Part shown: piece by piece, positions 1 to 8,272 of the stretch
How the letters are laid out: every line of letters begins with the position of its first letter
How positions within the stretch are numbered: the stretch's first letter is position 1
NCBI RefSeq assembly: GCF_010723735.1
Contig: NZ_BLLB01000002.1
Coordinates: 5,518,001 to 5,582,000, forward strand
Length of the DNA: 64,000 bases
Origin: Mycolicibacterium hippocampi
Lineage (GTDB): Bacteria; Actinomycetota; Actinomycetes; Mycobacteriales; Mycobacteriaceae
Direction of reading: 5' to 3'
The notes under the pieces: generated by a model
The model's database searches: none
The model's input: the letters and a program-made list of their open reading frames with translations, nothing else
Told to the model about the DNA's origin: nothing
Made by a program: the position numbers and the translations under genes

Positions 1-640
1 TGTCCACGCCGCTGCGTTCGACTTCGGCGTCGGTCAGCTGGAACTGCACCCCCTGGAAGGACGACAGCGACTGGCCGAACTGCTTACGGAGGCTGACATG
101 TGCGACGGTGAGCGCAATCGCGCGGTCCAGCATGCCCAGCAGGGTCCAGCACGGCAGCACGAGCGTCAGAGCGATGTCCCGGGCACCGGCGTCGTCGAGC
201 GGGGTCAGGCCGAGTTCGGTGACGAAGCCCGGTTCGACGGGCCCCCGGCCGGTCACGAGCGCCCGACGGCCATCGATATCAACTGTGCCCCAACGTAGGT
301 CGAGGCCCTCGACAGCGGCGGCCGGCCGGGGACCGCCGACGGCGATGAGCCCGTCGACGTCGAGATCGGGCGGGGTTGCCAGCCGTTCGGCCAGCGGGTA
401 GGGCAACGCCCAGTGCCCGGCGCTGCGGCACAGCGCTGCTGCGGCCTCCAGTCCGTCTGCGTCGGTGCGCGGGTCGAGCTCCCATGCACCGAGTTCGTCG
501 AGCACCGGACCCACGAGCGATTCCCGACTGCCGGGATCCGCTTCGGCCTGCACCACCAGCAGGTCGCCGCCTGCGGACTCGAAGGCGTGCAGAGCCTGGC
601 GGCCGTACTCCGATGCGTCGTCGCTGAGGTCGAGGATCAT
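1..640 (-). CDS. Acyl-CoA dehydrogenase (FadE family), cut by the left window edge
   Basis: The leftward frame starts at ATG 640 and runs off the left edge, so the C-terminus is missing. It opens MILDLSDDASEYGRQ and later carries a stretch with RKQFGQSLSSFQ, the FAD-contacting R-x-x-F-G-x-x-x-x-x-F-Q segment of acyl-CoA dehydrogenases. The ATG overlaps the stop of the upstream dehydrogenase (ATGA), so the two are translationally coupled. The small, weakly conserved N-terminus is typical of the partner chain in heteromeric FadE pairs. A flavoprotein oxidising an acyl-CoA to the enoyl-CoA is the expected role; the substrate is unknown. Confidence 0.82.
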   Translation of the reverse strand, partial: MILDLSDDASEYGRQALHAFESAGGDLLVVQAEADPGSRESLVGPVLDELGAWELDPRTDADGLEAAAALCRSAGHWALPYPLAERLATPPDLDVDGLIAVGGPRPAAAVEGLDLRWGTVDIDGRRALVTGRGPVEPGFVTELGLTPLDDAGARDIALTLVLPCWTLLGMLDRAIALTVAHVSLRKQFGQSLSSFQGVQFQLTDAEVERSGVD

Positions 641-1797
641 CGGCCACCGCCTGCGGCCAACATCGAGCGGGACAACAAGATCCGTTGCATCTCGATGCTT
701 CCCGACGACACGGTGGACGCCTGCGAGTAGCGCCAGTGGTCTTCGACCTCTCCGAGGAACCACCGCGCGCGATGATCGTCGTGGCCGACCTCGGCGGCGA
801 TGTCCATCAGCACCTCGGCGCTGTCCTGGTCCAGTTTGGTGACCGCGATCCGATAAGCGGATGCGTCACCCGGGGTGATCCGGCCACTGCTCTGCAGCGT
901 CACGACCCGGTAAGCCAGCAGCCGGGCGCGGCGACAGTGTGTCAGCATCCGGATCCACCGGCCTCGCAGCTCGGCGGGCAGTACTTCCCAGCGCGGTCCC
1001 AGTACCGTGGGCGCGGCCGCGAGCAGACGTTCACAGCGGGCGTACCGCGCGATGCCGACGCGCTCGAACGACATCACGTCTTGCACGATCGACCAGCCCT
1101 GATCGACCGTGCCCAGCACATCCGCGCCGGTGACCCGCAGGTCGTCGAAGAACACCTCATTGAGGTGGTGCGGACCCAACATGGTGCGGATGGGCCGCAC
1201 CGTGATCGCCGGATCGTCCATCGGCACCAGAAAAATGGTCAGACCCTGCTGTTTCTTCTCACCGCGGGAGGTGCGGGCGAGCAGGAAACACCACTGCGCC
1301 ATCGTCGCGTAGGACGTCCAGATCTTCTGGCCGCTGACCGACCAGCCGCCTGCACCGTCGGGCCGGGCAGTGGTCCGCAGCGACGCCAGATCCGAACCCG
1401 CCTCGGGCTCGGAGAATCCCTGACACCAGATCACCTCACCCGCCGCGATGGGTGGCAGGTGCGTCCGCTGCTGTTCGGCTGTGCCGTGCCGCATGATGAT
1501 CGGCCCTACCCAGTTGACCCCCATGTACTGGGCGCCGCGCGGCTCGTGGTGCGCCCACATCTCCTCCCGCACCACGGTCTGCTCCCAGACCGACGCTGCG
1601 CCACCGCCGAATTCCTCGGGCCACGCCAGGCACAGCAGGTTGCGCTCGGCCAGCGTGCGACAGAACTGCTGCGCGGTGGCGAGGTCGGCAGGGTCGTCGG
1701 TGAACGCACCGAGAAAGTGCTCTGGCACCTGCTCGTTCACCAGCCGGCGCAGCTCGCGCCGCAGATCACCGGCTCGTTTGCCCATGTCGAAGTCCAC
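637..1797 (-). CDS. Acyl-CoA dehydrogenase (FadE family)
   Basis: 386 aa. GTG 1797 is chosen as start because AGGGG lies just upstream and the preceding gene stops at 1806; MGKRAGDLRR follows four codons later. Family signatures include AWPEEFGGG near the N-terminus, WCQGFSEPEAGSDLA (the substrate/FAD loop), GQKIWTSYA, and a C-terminal arginine-rich segment ending in QRILLSRSMLA. It probably forms a heteromeric FAD enzyme with the overlapping downstream FadE, as is common in mycobacterial steroid beta-oxidation. It follows the CoA-transferase in one operon, which fits oxidation of a freshly activated acyl-CoA. Confidence 0.88.
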   Translation of the reverse strand: MDFDMGKRAGDLRRELRRLVNEQVPEHFLGAFTDDPADLATAQQFCRTLAERNLLCLAWPEEFGGGAASVWEQTVVREEMWAHHEPRGAQYMGVNWVGPIIMRHGTAEQQRTHLPPIAAGEVIWCQGFSEPEAGSDLASLRTTARPDGAGGWSVSGQKIWTSYATMAQWCFLLARTSRGEKKQQGLTIFLVPMDDPAITVRPIRTMLGPHHLNEVFFDDLRVTGADVLGTVDQGWSIVQDVMSFERVGIARYARCERLLAAAPTVLGPRWEVLPAELRGRWIRMLTHCRRARLLAYRVVTLQSSGRITPGDASAYRIAVTKLDQDSAEVLMDIAAEVGHDDHRARWFLGEVEDHWRYSQASTVSSGSIEMQRILLSRSMLAAGGGR

Positions 1798-1805
1798 GGT
1801 GCCCC

Positions 1806-2987
1806 TTACCCGACCGCTGCGTCTGTTGTCGGCACCGCAGCGGCCAGACCGAGCTCGTCGAGCACCGCGGCCGTGTCGGCGCCGAGCTCCGGTGCCGGCC
1901 CGCGCACCCTGCCGGGGGTGCGGGAGAACCACGTCGGCACACCGGGGAACGTGACCGGCCCGTGCGGCGTATCGACGGTCTCGAACATGCCGACGGCGTT
2001 GAGGTGCGGGTCGTCGAACAATGCGTCCGGTGTGTTCAGCCGTGCCGCAGGGATTTCCAGCTCACGGAAGAGCTCCAGCCACTCGTCGGTGGTGCGCTCG
2101 GCCAGTGTCTGCGCCACGAGTCCGTAGACGGCGTCGATCTGATGGGCGCGCGCCTCCAACGTGGCGTACAGGTCGGACGCCCATGACGGCTGCACCGCGG
2201 CGATGAACGCGTTCCAGTGCTTGTCGTTGTAGATCAGCGCGGCGATGTGGCCGTCCGCGGTGCGGTACGGGCGCCGGTTCGGCGCCACCGTCCGCGGATA
2301 CACCGCCGGTCCCAGCGGGGGGTCGAACATGGCGCCGTTGGCATGTTCGACCAGCATGAAGGACGCCATGGTCTCGAACATGGCGACCTCCACCTCCTGG
2401 CCCTCGCCGGTGCGCTCGCGATGGAACAACGCCATCGTGGTCGCATAGAGCGCCGTCAGGCCTGCCACCTTGTCGGCCATGATGGTGCCGACGTAGTTGG
2501 CTTCGCCGGTGAGCTGTTCCTGTACCGCGGGTATTCCGCATTCGGCTTGGATCGTGTCGTCGTAGGCGGGGCGATCCCGCTCGGGACCGCGCCTGCCGTA
2601 GCCGTAGCAGTTGGTGTACACGATCGCCGGGTTGAGGGCGGCAACGTCGTCATAGCCGAAGCCGAGCTTGGTGATCGCCTTGGACCGCATCGAGTGGATG
2701 AACACGTCGGCGCGTTCGACAAGCGCCCGCAACGCTTCCCGACCCTCGTCGGACCGCAGGTCGAGCACGACGCTGCGCTTGCCACGGTTGACGTTGACGA
2801 ACACCCCACTCATGCCCGACACCGGACCCACGGAGATGAACCGGGTGTTGTCACCCTGCGGCGGCTCGACCTTGATCACCTCGGCACCCATGTCGGCCAT
2901 GATCTGGGTGCAGTACGGGCCCATCACCATCGCGGTCAGGTCGATCACCCGCACCCCTGCCAGCGGTCCCGGCATCGACTCAGGCAT
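1806..2987 (-). CDS. Class III (CaiB/BaiF-type) CoA-transferase
   Basis: 393 aa from ATG 2987; a GTG at 2993 and an ATG at 2975 are alternative starts. The N-terminus PGPLAGVRVIDLT and MADMGAEVIKVEPP are hallmarks of the family III fold, and PAYDDTIQAECG supplies the aspartate that forms the covalent acyl/CoA intermediate in this family. It probably moves CoA onto a carboxylic acid made by the upstream oxygenases and feeds the two FadE proteins. The start overlaps the stop of the upstream SDR by 8 bp, so they belong to one transcript. The substrate cannot be read from sequence. Confidence 0.87.
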   Translation of the reverse strand: MPESMPGPLAGVRVIDLTAMVMGPYCTQIMADMGAEVIKVEPPQGDNTRFISVGPVSGMSGVFVNVNRGKRSVVLDLRSDEGREALRALVERADVFIHSMRSKAITKLGFGYDDVAALNPAIVYTNCYGYGRRGPERDRPAYDDTIQAECGIPAVQEQLTGEANYVGTIMADKVAGLTALYATTMALFHRERTGEGQEVEVAMFETMASFMLVEHANGAMFDPPLGPAVYPRTVAPNRRPYRTADGHIAALIYNDKHWNAFIAAVQPSWASDLYATLEARAHQIDAVYGLVAQTLAERTTDEWLELFRELEIPAARLNTPDALFDDPHLNAVGMFETVDTPHGPVTFPGVPTWFSRTPGRVRGPAPELGADTAAVLDELGLAAAVPTTDAAVG

Positions 2988-3897
2988 GGGCACTCGCCGC
3001 CATCGCGAAGCTGTACCGGATGTGGTCGTTGTGCCCGTCGGGCACCACCGGGAACCTCACGGGCTCGGACATGTCCCGGATCGCGGCGAGGTGGTCGGCC
3101 ACGTCCTCGATCTCCCAGGACGGGCGGTACACACCCGGCGATTCGGTGACGACTGCCGTAGCCACCCGGCCGGCCAGCGCGACGAACATCTCCCCGGTGG
3201 CAGAACAGGATTCGTGTGCAAGGTAGCCGACGACGGGCGCGACCAGTTCGGGGCCCATCGGGGGGTAGGCGGAGGTGTCGATGCCCGCTGCCATCCGCGT
3301 CACCGCGGCCGGGACGATGACATTGCTCGTGACGCCGTGCGCCGCGCCTTCCATTGCCGCCACGTTGGACAGCCCGACCACGCCCGCCTTGGCGACCGCG
3401 TAGTTGGCGACGTCGTGGTTGCCGTACAGACCGCCGATCGAGGAGGTCAGCACGATGCGGCCGTGACCTGCCGTGCACATCTGCGGGAACGCGGGCCGCA
3501 CCACATGGAACGCGCCGCGCAGGTGCACGTCCAGCACTGTCTCGAAGTCCTCGTAGGACATGTCTTTCAGGGCCGACCGGCGCACGATGCCTGCGTTGTG
3601 CACCAGGATGTCGATGCCGCCGAAGCGCTCGAGAGCGGCGCCGATGATGGCCTGGCCGCCCTCGGGGGTTGCGACTGAATCCGTGCTCGCCACGGCTTCG
3701 CCTCCGGCATCGACGATCTCACGCACCACGTCGTTCGCGGGGCCTCCATCACCGCCCTCACCGTCGAGCGCGCCCCCGGGATCGTTGACCACCACCTTCG
3801 CGCCGCGCTCGGCGAACATCAGGGCGTAGGCGCGGCCCAGCCCCCGCCCGCCGCCGGTGACGACCGCGACACGTCCGTCGAACCTCAGCTCACCCAT
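2980..3897 (-). CDS. Short-chain dehydrogenase, hydroxyacyl-CoA dehydrogenase-like (MFE-2 type)
   Basis: 305 aa from ATG 3897 (GTG 3903 is possible). The cofactor motif TGGGRGLGRA is near residues 15-24, HNAG follows beta-4, and the catalytic set is TSSIGG with YAVAK (Tyr166, Lys170). The segment VVNDPGGALDGEGGD and a long insertion after it resemble the SDR domain of peroxisomal multifunctional enzyme 2, which oxidises 3-hydroxyacyl-CoAs and 17-beta-hydroxysteroids. About 60 extra C-terminal residues go beyond a minimal SDR. It sits between the monooxygenase and the CoA-transferase in a leftward operon. Confidence 0.85.
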   Translation of the reverse strand: MGELRFDGRVAVVTGGGRGLGRAYALMFAERGAKVVVNDPGGALDGEGGDGGPANDVVREIVDAGGEAVASTDSVATPEGGQAIIGAALERFGGIDILVHNAGIVRRSALKDMSYEDFETVLDVHLRGAFHVVRPAFPQMCTAGHGRIVLTSSIGGLYGNHDVANYAVAKAGVVGLSNVAAMEGAAHGVTSNVIVPAAVTRMAAGIDTSAYPPMGPELVAPVVGYLAHESCSATGEMFVALAGRVATAVVTESPGVYRPSWEIEDVADHLAAIRDMSEPVRFPVVPDGHNDHIRYSFAMAASAHA

Positions 3898-5746
3898 TCC
3901 CACTCTTCAGGGTCAGGCCGTCGAGGTCGCCGGTGGCGCGCCAATCGGCGAGGAGATCATCGAACGCATAGAACCCGGGCGAGTAGAAGTCGCCGAGGAA
4001 CGAGCCGTTGCCCTCGGCACCCCCACGGCCCTCGTTGTTGTAATAGCCCGGCGTGCAGGACAATTCGAACGCAGAGTTGTCGATCGCCAGTTCTCTGATG
4101 GTCGCGACCCAGGAGTTCTGTCCCTCGTCACTCGGCTCGACCGTGGTCGCTTCGCGGCTCTGCGCTTCAGCGAGAATGTAGGCGATGTGTCTGGCCTGCT
4201 GCTCGAACATCGCGGTGGTATTGGCCGATACCCCACCCTGAATGAACCCGGTGAAGAACATGTTCGGAAATCCGCGGCTGGTCATCCCGTGCAGGGTCTT
4301 GTATCTGTCCTGCCAGTACTCGAAGAGCGACAACCCGTCCCGCCCCTTGATGGTGTCGATCGCATACCGGCGGCTGATCTCGGTGGAGATCTCGAACCCG
4401 CTGGCGAAGATGACACAGTCGACGTCGTACTCGACCCCGTCGGCGACGATCCCGTTCTCGGTCAACCGCTCCACACCCTTGGACGCCGACACGTCGACCA
4501 GTGTCACGTTGGGCCGGTTGAAGGCCGACAGATATTCCTCGCTCGAACACGGCCGCTTGCACATGAACCGGTAATAGGGCTTGAGCGCCTCGGCCGTCGC
4601 AGGATCGTCGACCACGGCTGCCACGCGACGGCGCAGCCTCTCCATGATCTTGTAGTCTTCCTCTTCCCGGAACGCCATGATCTGTTCGATGGTCACCGAC
4701 GCCGGATCCTCGGTGCCCGCGATGCGCGCCGTCAGGTTGCGGCCGAGCTCGGTCCAGAAGTCGCACACCAGATCCGGCTCGCCGAACACCACGCCGACGA
4801 ACGGCGACCAGTTGTGGAAGTTGCGCTTGCGCTCCTCCTGCCATCCCGGTTGCAGATCGGCGGCCCACGCCGCGTCGGTCGGGGTGTTCGCGCGCTCGTC
4901 CACCGAGGACGGGGTGCGCTGGAACACATAGAGCTGTTCGGCATCCCTGCCCAGGTGCGGCACCAGCTGCACGCCCGTCGCGCCGGTACCGACCAGCGCG
5001 ACGCGCTTGTCCGCCAACTTGTCGAGGCCTCCGTCGGCATCTCCGCCGGTGTAGTCGTAGTCCCAACGCGCGGAGTGGAAGACGTGTCCTCCAGCGGCCC
5101 GGTACTCCTTGATGCCCGGGATGTCGGGCAGCTTCGGACGGTTGTACGAACCCTGGGCCATGACCACGAACCGGGCTTTGATGTCGTCGCCTCGGTCTGT
5201 GCTGATCCGCCACCGCTCGAGGCCCTCGTCCCAGCGCAGTTCCCGCACCTGGGTGGAGAACAACGCGCCGTCGTAGAGGCCGAAGTGCTTGCCGATGTTG
5301 CGGCAGTGCTGGAAGATCTCGGCGCCATCGGCGAACTTCTTCGACGGCATGAAATCGAGCTCTTCGAGCAGCGGGATGTAGCAGTAGGCATCGTTGTCAC
5401 ACTGGATCCCGGGGAACCGGTTCCAGTACCACACGCCGCCGAAGTCGCCGGCCATCTCGACCACGCGGACTCCCTCCACGCCGGCCTTCTTCAGATAGGC
5501 CCCGGCCAGGAGTCCGGCGAATCCCCCGCCGAGAATCACGACCTCGGCGTTCTCGACGACGGGGTCGCGCTCCGTCACCGTGGTGTAGGGATCGACCTCG
5601 TAGAACTCGGCGAACTCCCCTTCCAATTCCAGGTACTGCGAGGCGCCTTCGGGCCGTAGCCGCTTGGCGCGCTCCTGCGCGTACTTCTCCCGCAGTGCCG
5701 GGATGTCGATGTCGGTGGGCGTGTCAGTCGGCCCGCAAGTCTCCAC
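3890..5746 (-). CDS. Baeyer-Villiger-type flavin monooxygenase
   Basis: 618 aa. GTG 5746 is chosen because AGGAGG lies 6 nt upstream. Two Rossmann motifs are visible, GGGFAGL near residue 73 (FAD) and GTGATGVQ near 253 (NADPH), with a Baeyer-Villiger fingerprint between them: GHVFHSARWDY, with His224, Trp228 and Asp229. The Phe that normally starts the fingerprint is replaced by Ala218. An N-terminal extension of about 65 residues precedes the FAD domain, as in larger cyclohexanone and steroid monooxygenases. It probably inserts oxygen next to a ketone, giving an ester or lactone for later CoA-dependent breakdown. Confidence 0.87.
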   Translation of the reverse strand: METCGPTDTPTDIDIPALREKYAQERAKRLRPEGASQYLELEGEFAEFYEVDPYTTVTERDPVVENAEVVILGGGFAGLLAGAYLKKAGVEGVRVVEMAGDFGGVWYWNRFPGIQCDNDAYCYIPLLEELDFMPSKKFADGAEIFQHCRNIGKHFGLYDGALFSTQVRELRWDEGLERWRISTDRGDDIKARFVVMAQGSYNRPKLPDIPGIKEYRAAGGHVFHSARWDYDYTGGDADGGLDKLADKRVALVGTGATGVQLVPHLGRDAEQLYVFQRTPSSVDERANTPTDAAWAADLQPGWQEERKRNFHNWSPFVGVVFGEPDLVCDFWTELGRNLTARIAGTEDPASVTIEQIMAFREEEDYKIMERLRRRVAAVVDDPATAEALKPYYRFMCKRPCSSEEYLSAFNRPNVTLVDVSASKGVERLTENGIVADGVEYDVDCVIFASGFEISTEISRRYAIDTIKGRDGLSLFEYWQDRYKTLHGMTSRGFPNMFFTGFIQGGVSANTTAMFEQQARHIAYILAEAQSREATTVEPSDEGQNSWVATIRELAIDNSAFELSCTPGYYNNEGRGGAEGNGSFLGDFYSPGFYAFDDLLADWRATGDLDGLTLKSGNG

Positions 5747-5815
5747 AGTTCCTCCTTCTCGGGGCGAATTCGGCGCGCAATGCGACGCTGAGGGTGCTTC
5801 AGCGCGCCGGATTCG

Positions 5816-7243
5816 CTACAGCTCGCGGGGTTGTCCGGTTCCCATGTACTTCGACAGCTGGTGGTGCAGGTTGACGGTGCTGCGTTCGCGGTACGGGTTG
5901 GGCCGGGTCCCGGGGAAGCCGGCCGACTTCATGCCCTGCTGCACCGCGGCCATGTTCGAGAAATCCTGAGGCAGCACCGACAGCCAGTTCGGTGAGTCCT
6001 TCGGCGTGTACTGCCATTCCGTCTCGGGCTCTTCACCTTTCGGGTACAGCTCGAACACCGCGACCTCGAAGATGCATTTGTTCGGGTCATAGCTGGGATC
6101 GGGACGCGCCGAGTAGCACAGCGCGCTGGTCAGACCCTGGCCGATCTGGAAGTTCGGGAAGATCTGCCACGCGGTCCCGCTCTGGCCGAGGATGTCCGGT
6201 GGGATCGTCGGCCAGATCACGCCGCGGGCCTCGTCGTCGCGACGTGCCGAAGCCAGCCAGTGCTGCAGCACCTTGTCGGGCGGTGTGCCCTCGGGCAGTT
6301 CGTCGACCAGCCGCTTGGCCGCGTTCACCAGCGTCTCGGTGGTGGTGGCGTTGGTCTGCTCCCAGGTGTACATCTGCATCTCGGCGGTGGTGACGCGCGG
6401 GTCGTCTCCGGTGCCGAGACGGATCTTGGACTTGGTCTCGTCCATACCCTTCGGCGCGTCGTAGCCGATGTTGCTGTGCCGGCCCTGCGCTTTGGCCCAG
6501 CCCTTGAACTCGCCGAACTTGTTGAACTCGGGGTGCGTGGTGAAGACGTGGTAGGTCTCGTTGAAGGCCTCCATCGCGACTTTCCAGTTGCAGTCGAAGT
6601 ACAGCCACTTGCGCCACTTGTAGCGCATGTTCTCCAGACCGAACGGGTCGAGAATCTTCGACGCCGGGAACAGATAGTCGACCAGTGGCTCGCAGCCGGG
6701 GTCCATGTTGACGAACAGCCATCCACCCCAGGTGTCCACCTGCACGGGCGCGAGGTGGGTGTTCTCACGCGTCAGCGTGCCCTGCCAGTCGTCCTGTTCT
6801 CGGATGTGGGTGCAGGCGCCATCGAGACCGTATGTCCAGCCGTGGAACCCGCACACGAATGATTTGCGCGCCCGACCGACCGCGTTCTTGGCACCGTCCG
6901 GGGTGTCGACGAGCTTGCGGCCCCGGTGCATGCAGACGTTGTGATGGGCGGCGAAATCTGCGGCAGAAGACCCGGTTCCGGTACGCACGATGATGACCGA
7001 GTCGTCGAGGATGTCGTAGGTCAGGTAGCTGCCGACCTCGGAAATCTCCTCGACCCTGCCGACCTGCTGCCAGACCTTTCGCCACAGTCTGTCGCGTTCG
7101 GCGCGGGCGTACGTCTCGGAGATGTACGCCTCGACCGGAATCGTCATCGGCTCGGACAGATCTTCGGCGATCAAGCCTGTGGAGTCGTCCTCGTCGGCGT
7201 CGATCTCGATCGCGGTGTCGAGGTGGGATTCGGTATGGGTCAT
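5816..7243 (-). CDS. Rieske non-haem iron oxygenase, alpha subunit
   Basis: 475 aa from ATG 7243 (a GTG at 7246 is adjacent). The Rieske [2Fe-2S] ligands are Cys104-x-His106 and Cys131-x2-His134 (NVCMHRG and CGFHGWTYG). The catalytic domain holds NETYHVFTTH with His232 and His237 as probable mononuclear iron ligands. Size and layout match ring-hydroxylating oxygenase large subunits. No ferredoxin, reductase or small beta subunit lies next to it, so electron partners must come from elsewhere. It is followed 69 bp later by the Baeyer-Villiger enzyme, suggesting hydroxylation first, then ring or side-chain cleavage. Confidence 0.9.
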   Translation of the reverse strand: MTHTESHLDTAIEIDADEDDSTGLIAEDLSEPMTIPVEAYISETYARAERDRLWRKVWQQVGRVEEISEVGSYLTYDILDDSVIIVRTGTGSSAADFAAHHNVCMHRGRKLVDTPDGAKNAVGRARKSFVCGFHGWTYGLDGACTHIREQDDWQGTLTRENTHLAPVQVDTWGGWLFVNMDPGCEPLVDYLFPASKILDPFGLENMRYKWRKWLYFDCNWKVAMEAFNETYHVFTTHPEFNKFGEFKGWAKAQGRHSNIGYDAPKGMDETKSKIRLGTGDDPRVTTAEMQMYTWEQTNATTTETLVNAAKRLVDELPEGTPPDKVLQHWLASARRDDEARGVIWPTIPPDILGQSGTAWQIFPNFQIGQGLTSALCYSARPDPSYDPNKCIFEVAVFELYPKGEEPETEWQYTPKDSPNWLSVLPQDFSNMAAVQQGMKSAGFPGTRPNPYRERSTVNLHHQLSKYMGTGQPREL

Positions 7244-7274
7244 CACATTTCTCGCTTCCTCGAGCGGCCCGACA

Positions 7275-8132
7275 TCACTGTTCCGTCTGCTGGATCGCTG
7301 CGCGGAAGGTCTCGTCCTTCAAAAACAGCGACGTGTTGTCCGCCCCCAGGTGGGTCCACTTCAGGTTCAGCCCGCCGTCGACGAGCAGCGTCTGGCCCGT
7401 GATGTAGCTCGACAGGTCGGACAGCAGGAACAGGATCGCGCCGGCCTGCTCCTCGGGGGTGCCGCGGCGTCCCATCGCGATCGCGGTGCGGTCACGGTCC
7501 GGATCCTCGTCGACGTACATCGCCGACGCGGCCGTTTCGGTGACTCCCGGTGCGACGGCGTTGACCCGGATTCCGTCCAGCGCCAGCTCGACCGCCATGG
7601 TCCGCGTCATCGCCACCACGGCAGCCTTCGCTGTGCCGTAGGCGATGTGGAACGGCGCGGTGTTCATACCGCTGATCGACGACACCGACACGATCGATCC
7701 CGTGCGGCCTTCGGCACGCAGTTCCCGGCTCACGGCCTGGCTCATGAAGAAGGCCGTCTCGAGGTTCGCGGCGAACAGTGAGCGCCAGTCGTCACGGGTC
7801 ACCCGGGTCGACGGCATCCAGGTGGCCGGCGCGGCGCCACCGGCGATGTTGACCAGTCCATAGAGGTCGCCGGGAGTTCGACGAACGTTCTCCAGCACGG
7901 TGGCGATGCCGTCGTCGGTGGACGCGTCGGCCGCTACCGGGACCACCGACAGGCCCCGGCGCGCCAGGGGGCCCACGTGTTCGTCGAGGTTTTCCTTCGA
8001 TCGGCTGACCGCCACCACAGTGGCACCCGCCTCGGCGGCCAGGCGCGTGACCGTGGTCCCGATGCCGCCGCCACCTGCGCCGGAGACGACAACGATGCGG
8101 CCGTCCAGCGTGATCGAAACTCCAGGACTCAT
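7275..8132 (-). CDS. Short-chain dehydrogenase/reductase, first gene of the leftward operon
   Basis: 285 aa starting at ATG 8132. The cofactor loop is SGAGGGGIGTT and the catalytic set is SVSSISG with YGTAK. LLVDGGLNLKW and an unusual 30-residue tail rich in polar residues end the protein. It is the promoter-proximal gene of the operon that continues with the Rieske oxygenase, and a perfect 12-bp palindrome lies 5 bp upstream of its start. It probably oxidises or reduces an alcohol/ketone intermediate of the pathway; the substrate is not known. Confidence 0.85.
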   Translation of the reverse strand: MSPGVSITLDGRIVVVSGAGGGGIGTTVTRLAAEAGATVVAVSRSKENLDEHVGPLARRGLSVVPVAADASTDDGIATVLENVRRTPGDLYGLVNIAGGAAPATWMPSTRVTRDDWRSLFAANLETAFFMSQAVSRELRAEGRTGSIVSVSSISGMNTAPFHIAYGTAKAAVVAMTRTMAVELALDGIRVNAVAPGVTETAASAMYVDEDPDRDRTAIAMGRRGTPEEQAGAILFLLSDLSSYITGQTLLVDGGLNLKWTHLGADNTSLFLKDETFRAAIQQTEQ

Positions 8133-8137
8133 CTTAA

Positions 8138-8149
8138 TTGTCCGGACAA
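8138..8149. promoter_or_regulatory. Palindromic operator candidate for the GntR regulator
   Basis: TTGTCCGGACAA is a perfect 12-bp palindrome just upstream of the leftward SDR start. Its GTC-N2-GAC core has the geometry of HutC-type GntR operators (for example GTCTAGAC cores of DasR). A UTRA-domain GntR gene lies in the divergent operon. The assignment is an inference from position and symmetry. Confidence 0.55.
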
Positions 8150-8234
8150 ATAGGGCTGTTCTGCATATTGCAGAACACTATTCCGCAGCGGTTATGCCAC
8201 CGTCAAGGCCGATCTGGACATCGACACCTCGCTA

Positions 8235-8270
8235 TTGTCTGGACTAGTTGGACCTTGCTAACGTCCGGAC
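8235..8270. promoter_or_regulatory. Two further GTCNGGAC operator-like sites before the rightward operon
   Basis: TTGTCTGGACTA (8235-8246) and GTCCGGAC (8263-8270) repeat the core of the palindrome at 8138. The second ends two bases before the ATG at 8273. With 8138-8149 this gives three copies in a 140-bp divergent intergenic region, one beside each start, which suggests coordinated control of both operons. Confidence 0.5.
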
Positions 8271-8272
8271 GC

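Noticed and set aside
3857..5659. A 600-codon open frame on the plus strand opposite the Baeyer-Villiger gene
   Set aside because: It lies wholly antisense to a well-supported gene. Such long frames are common in high-GC DNA, and its composition is the usual Arg/His/Val-rich shadow.
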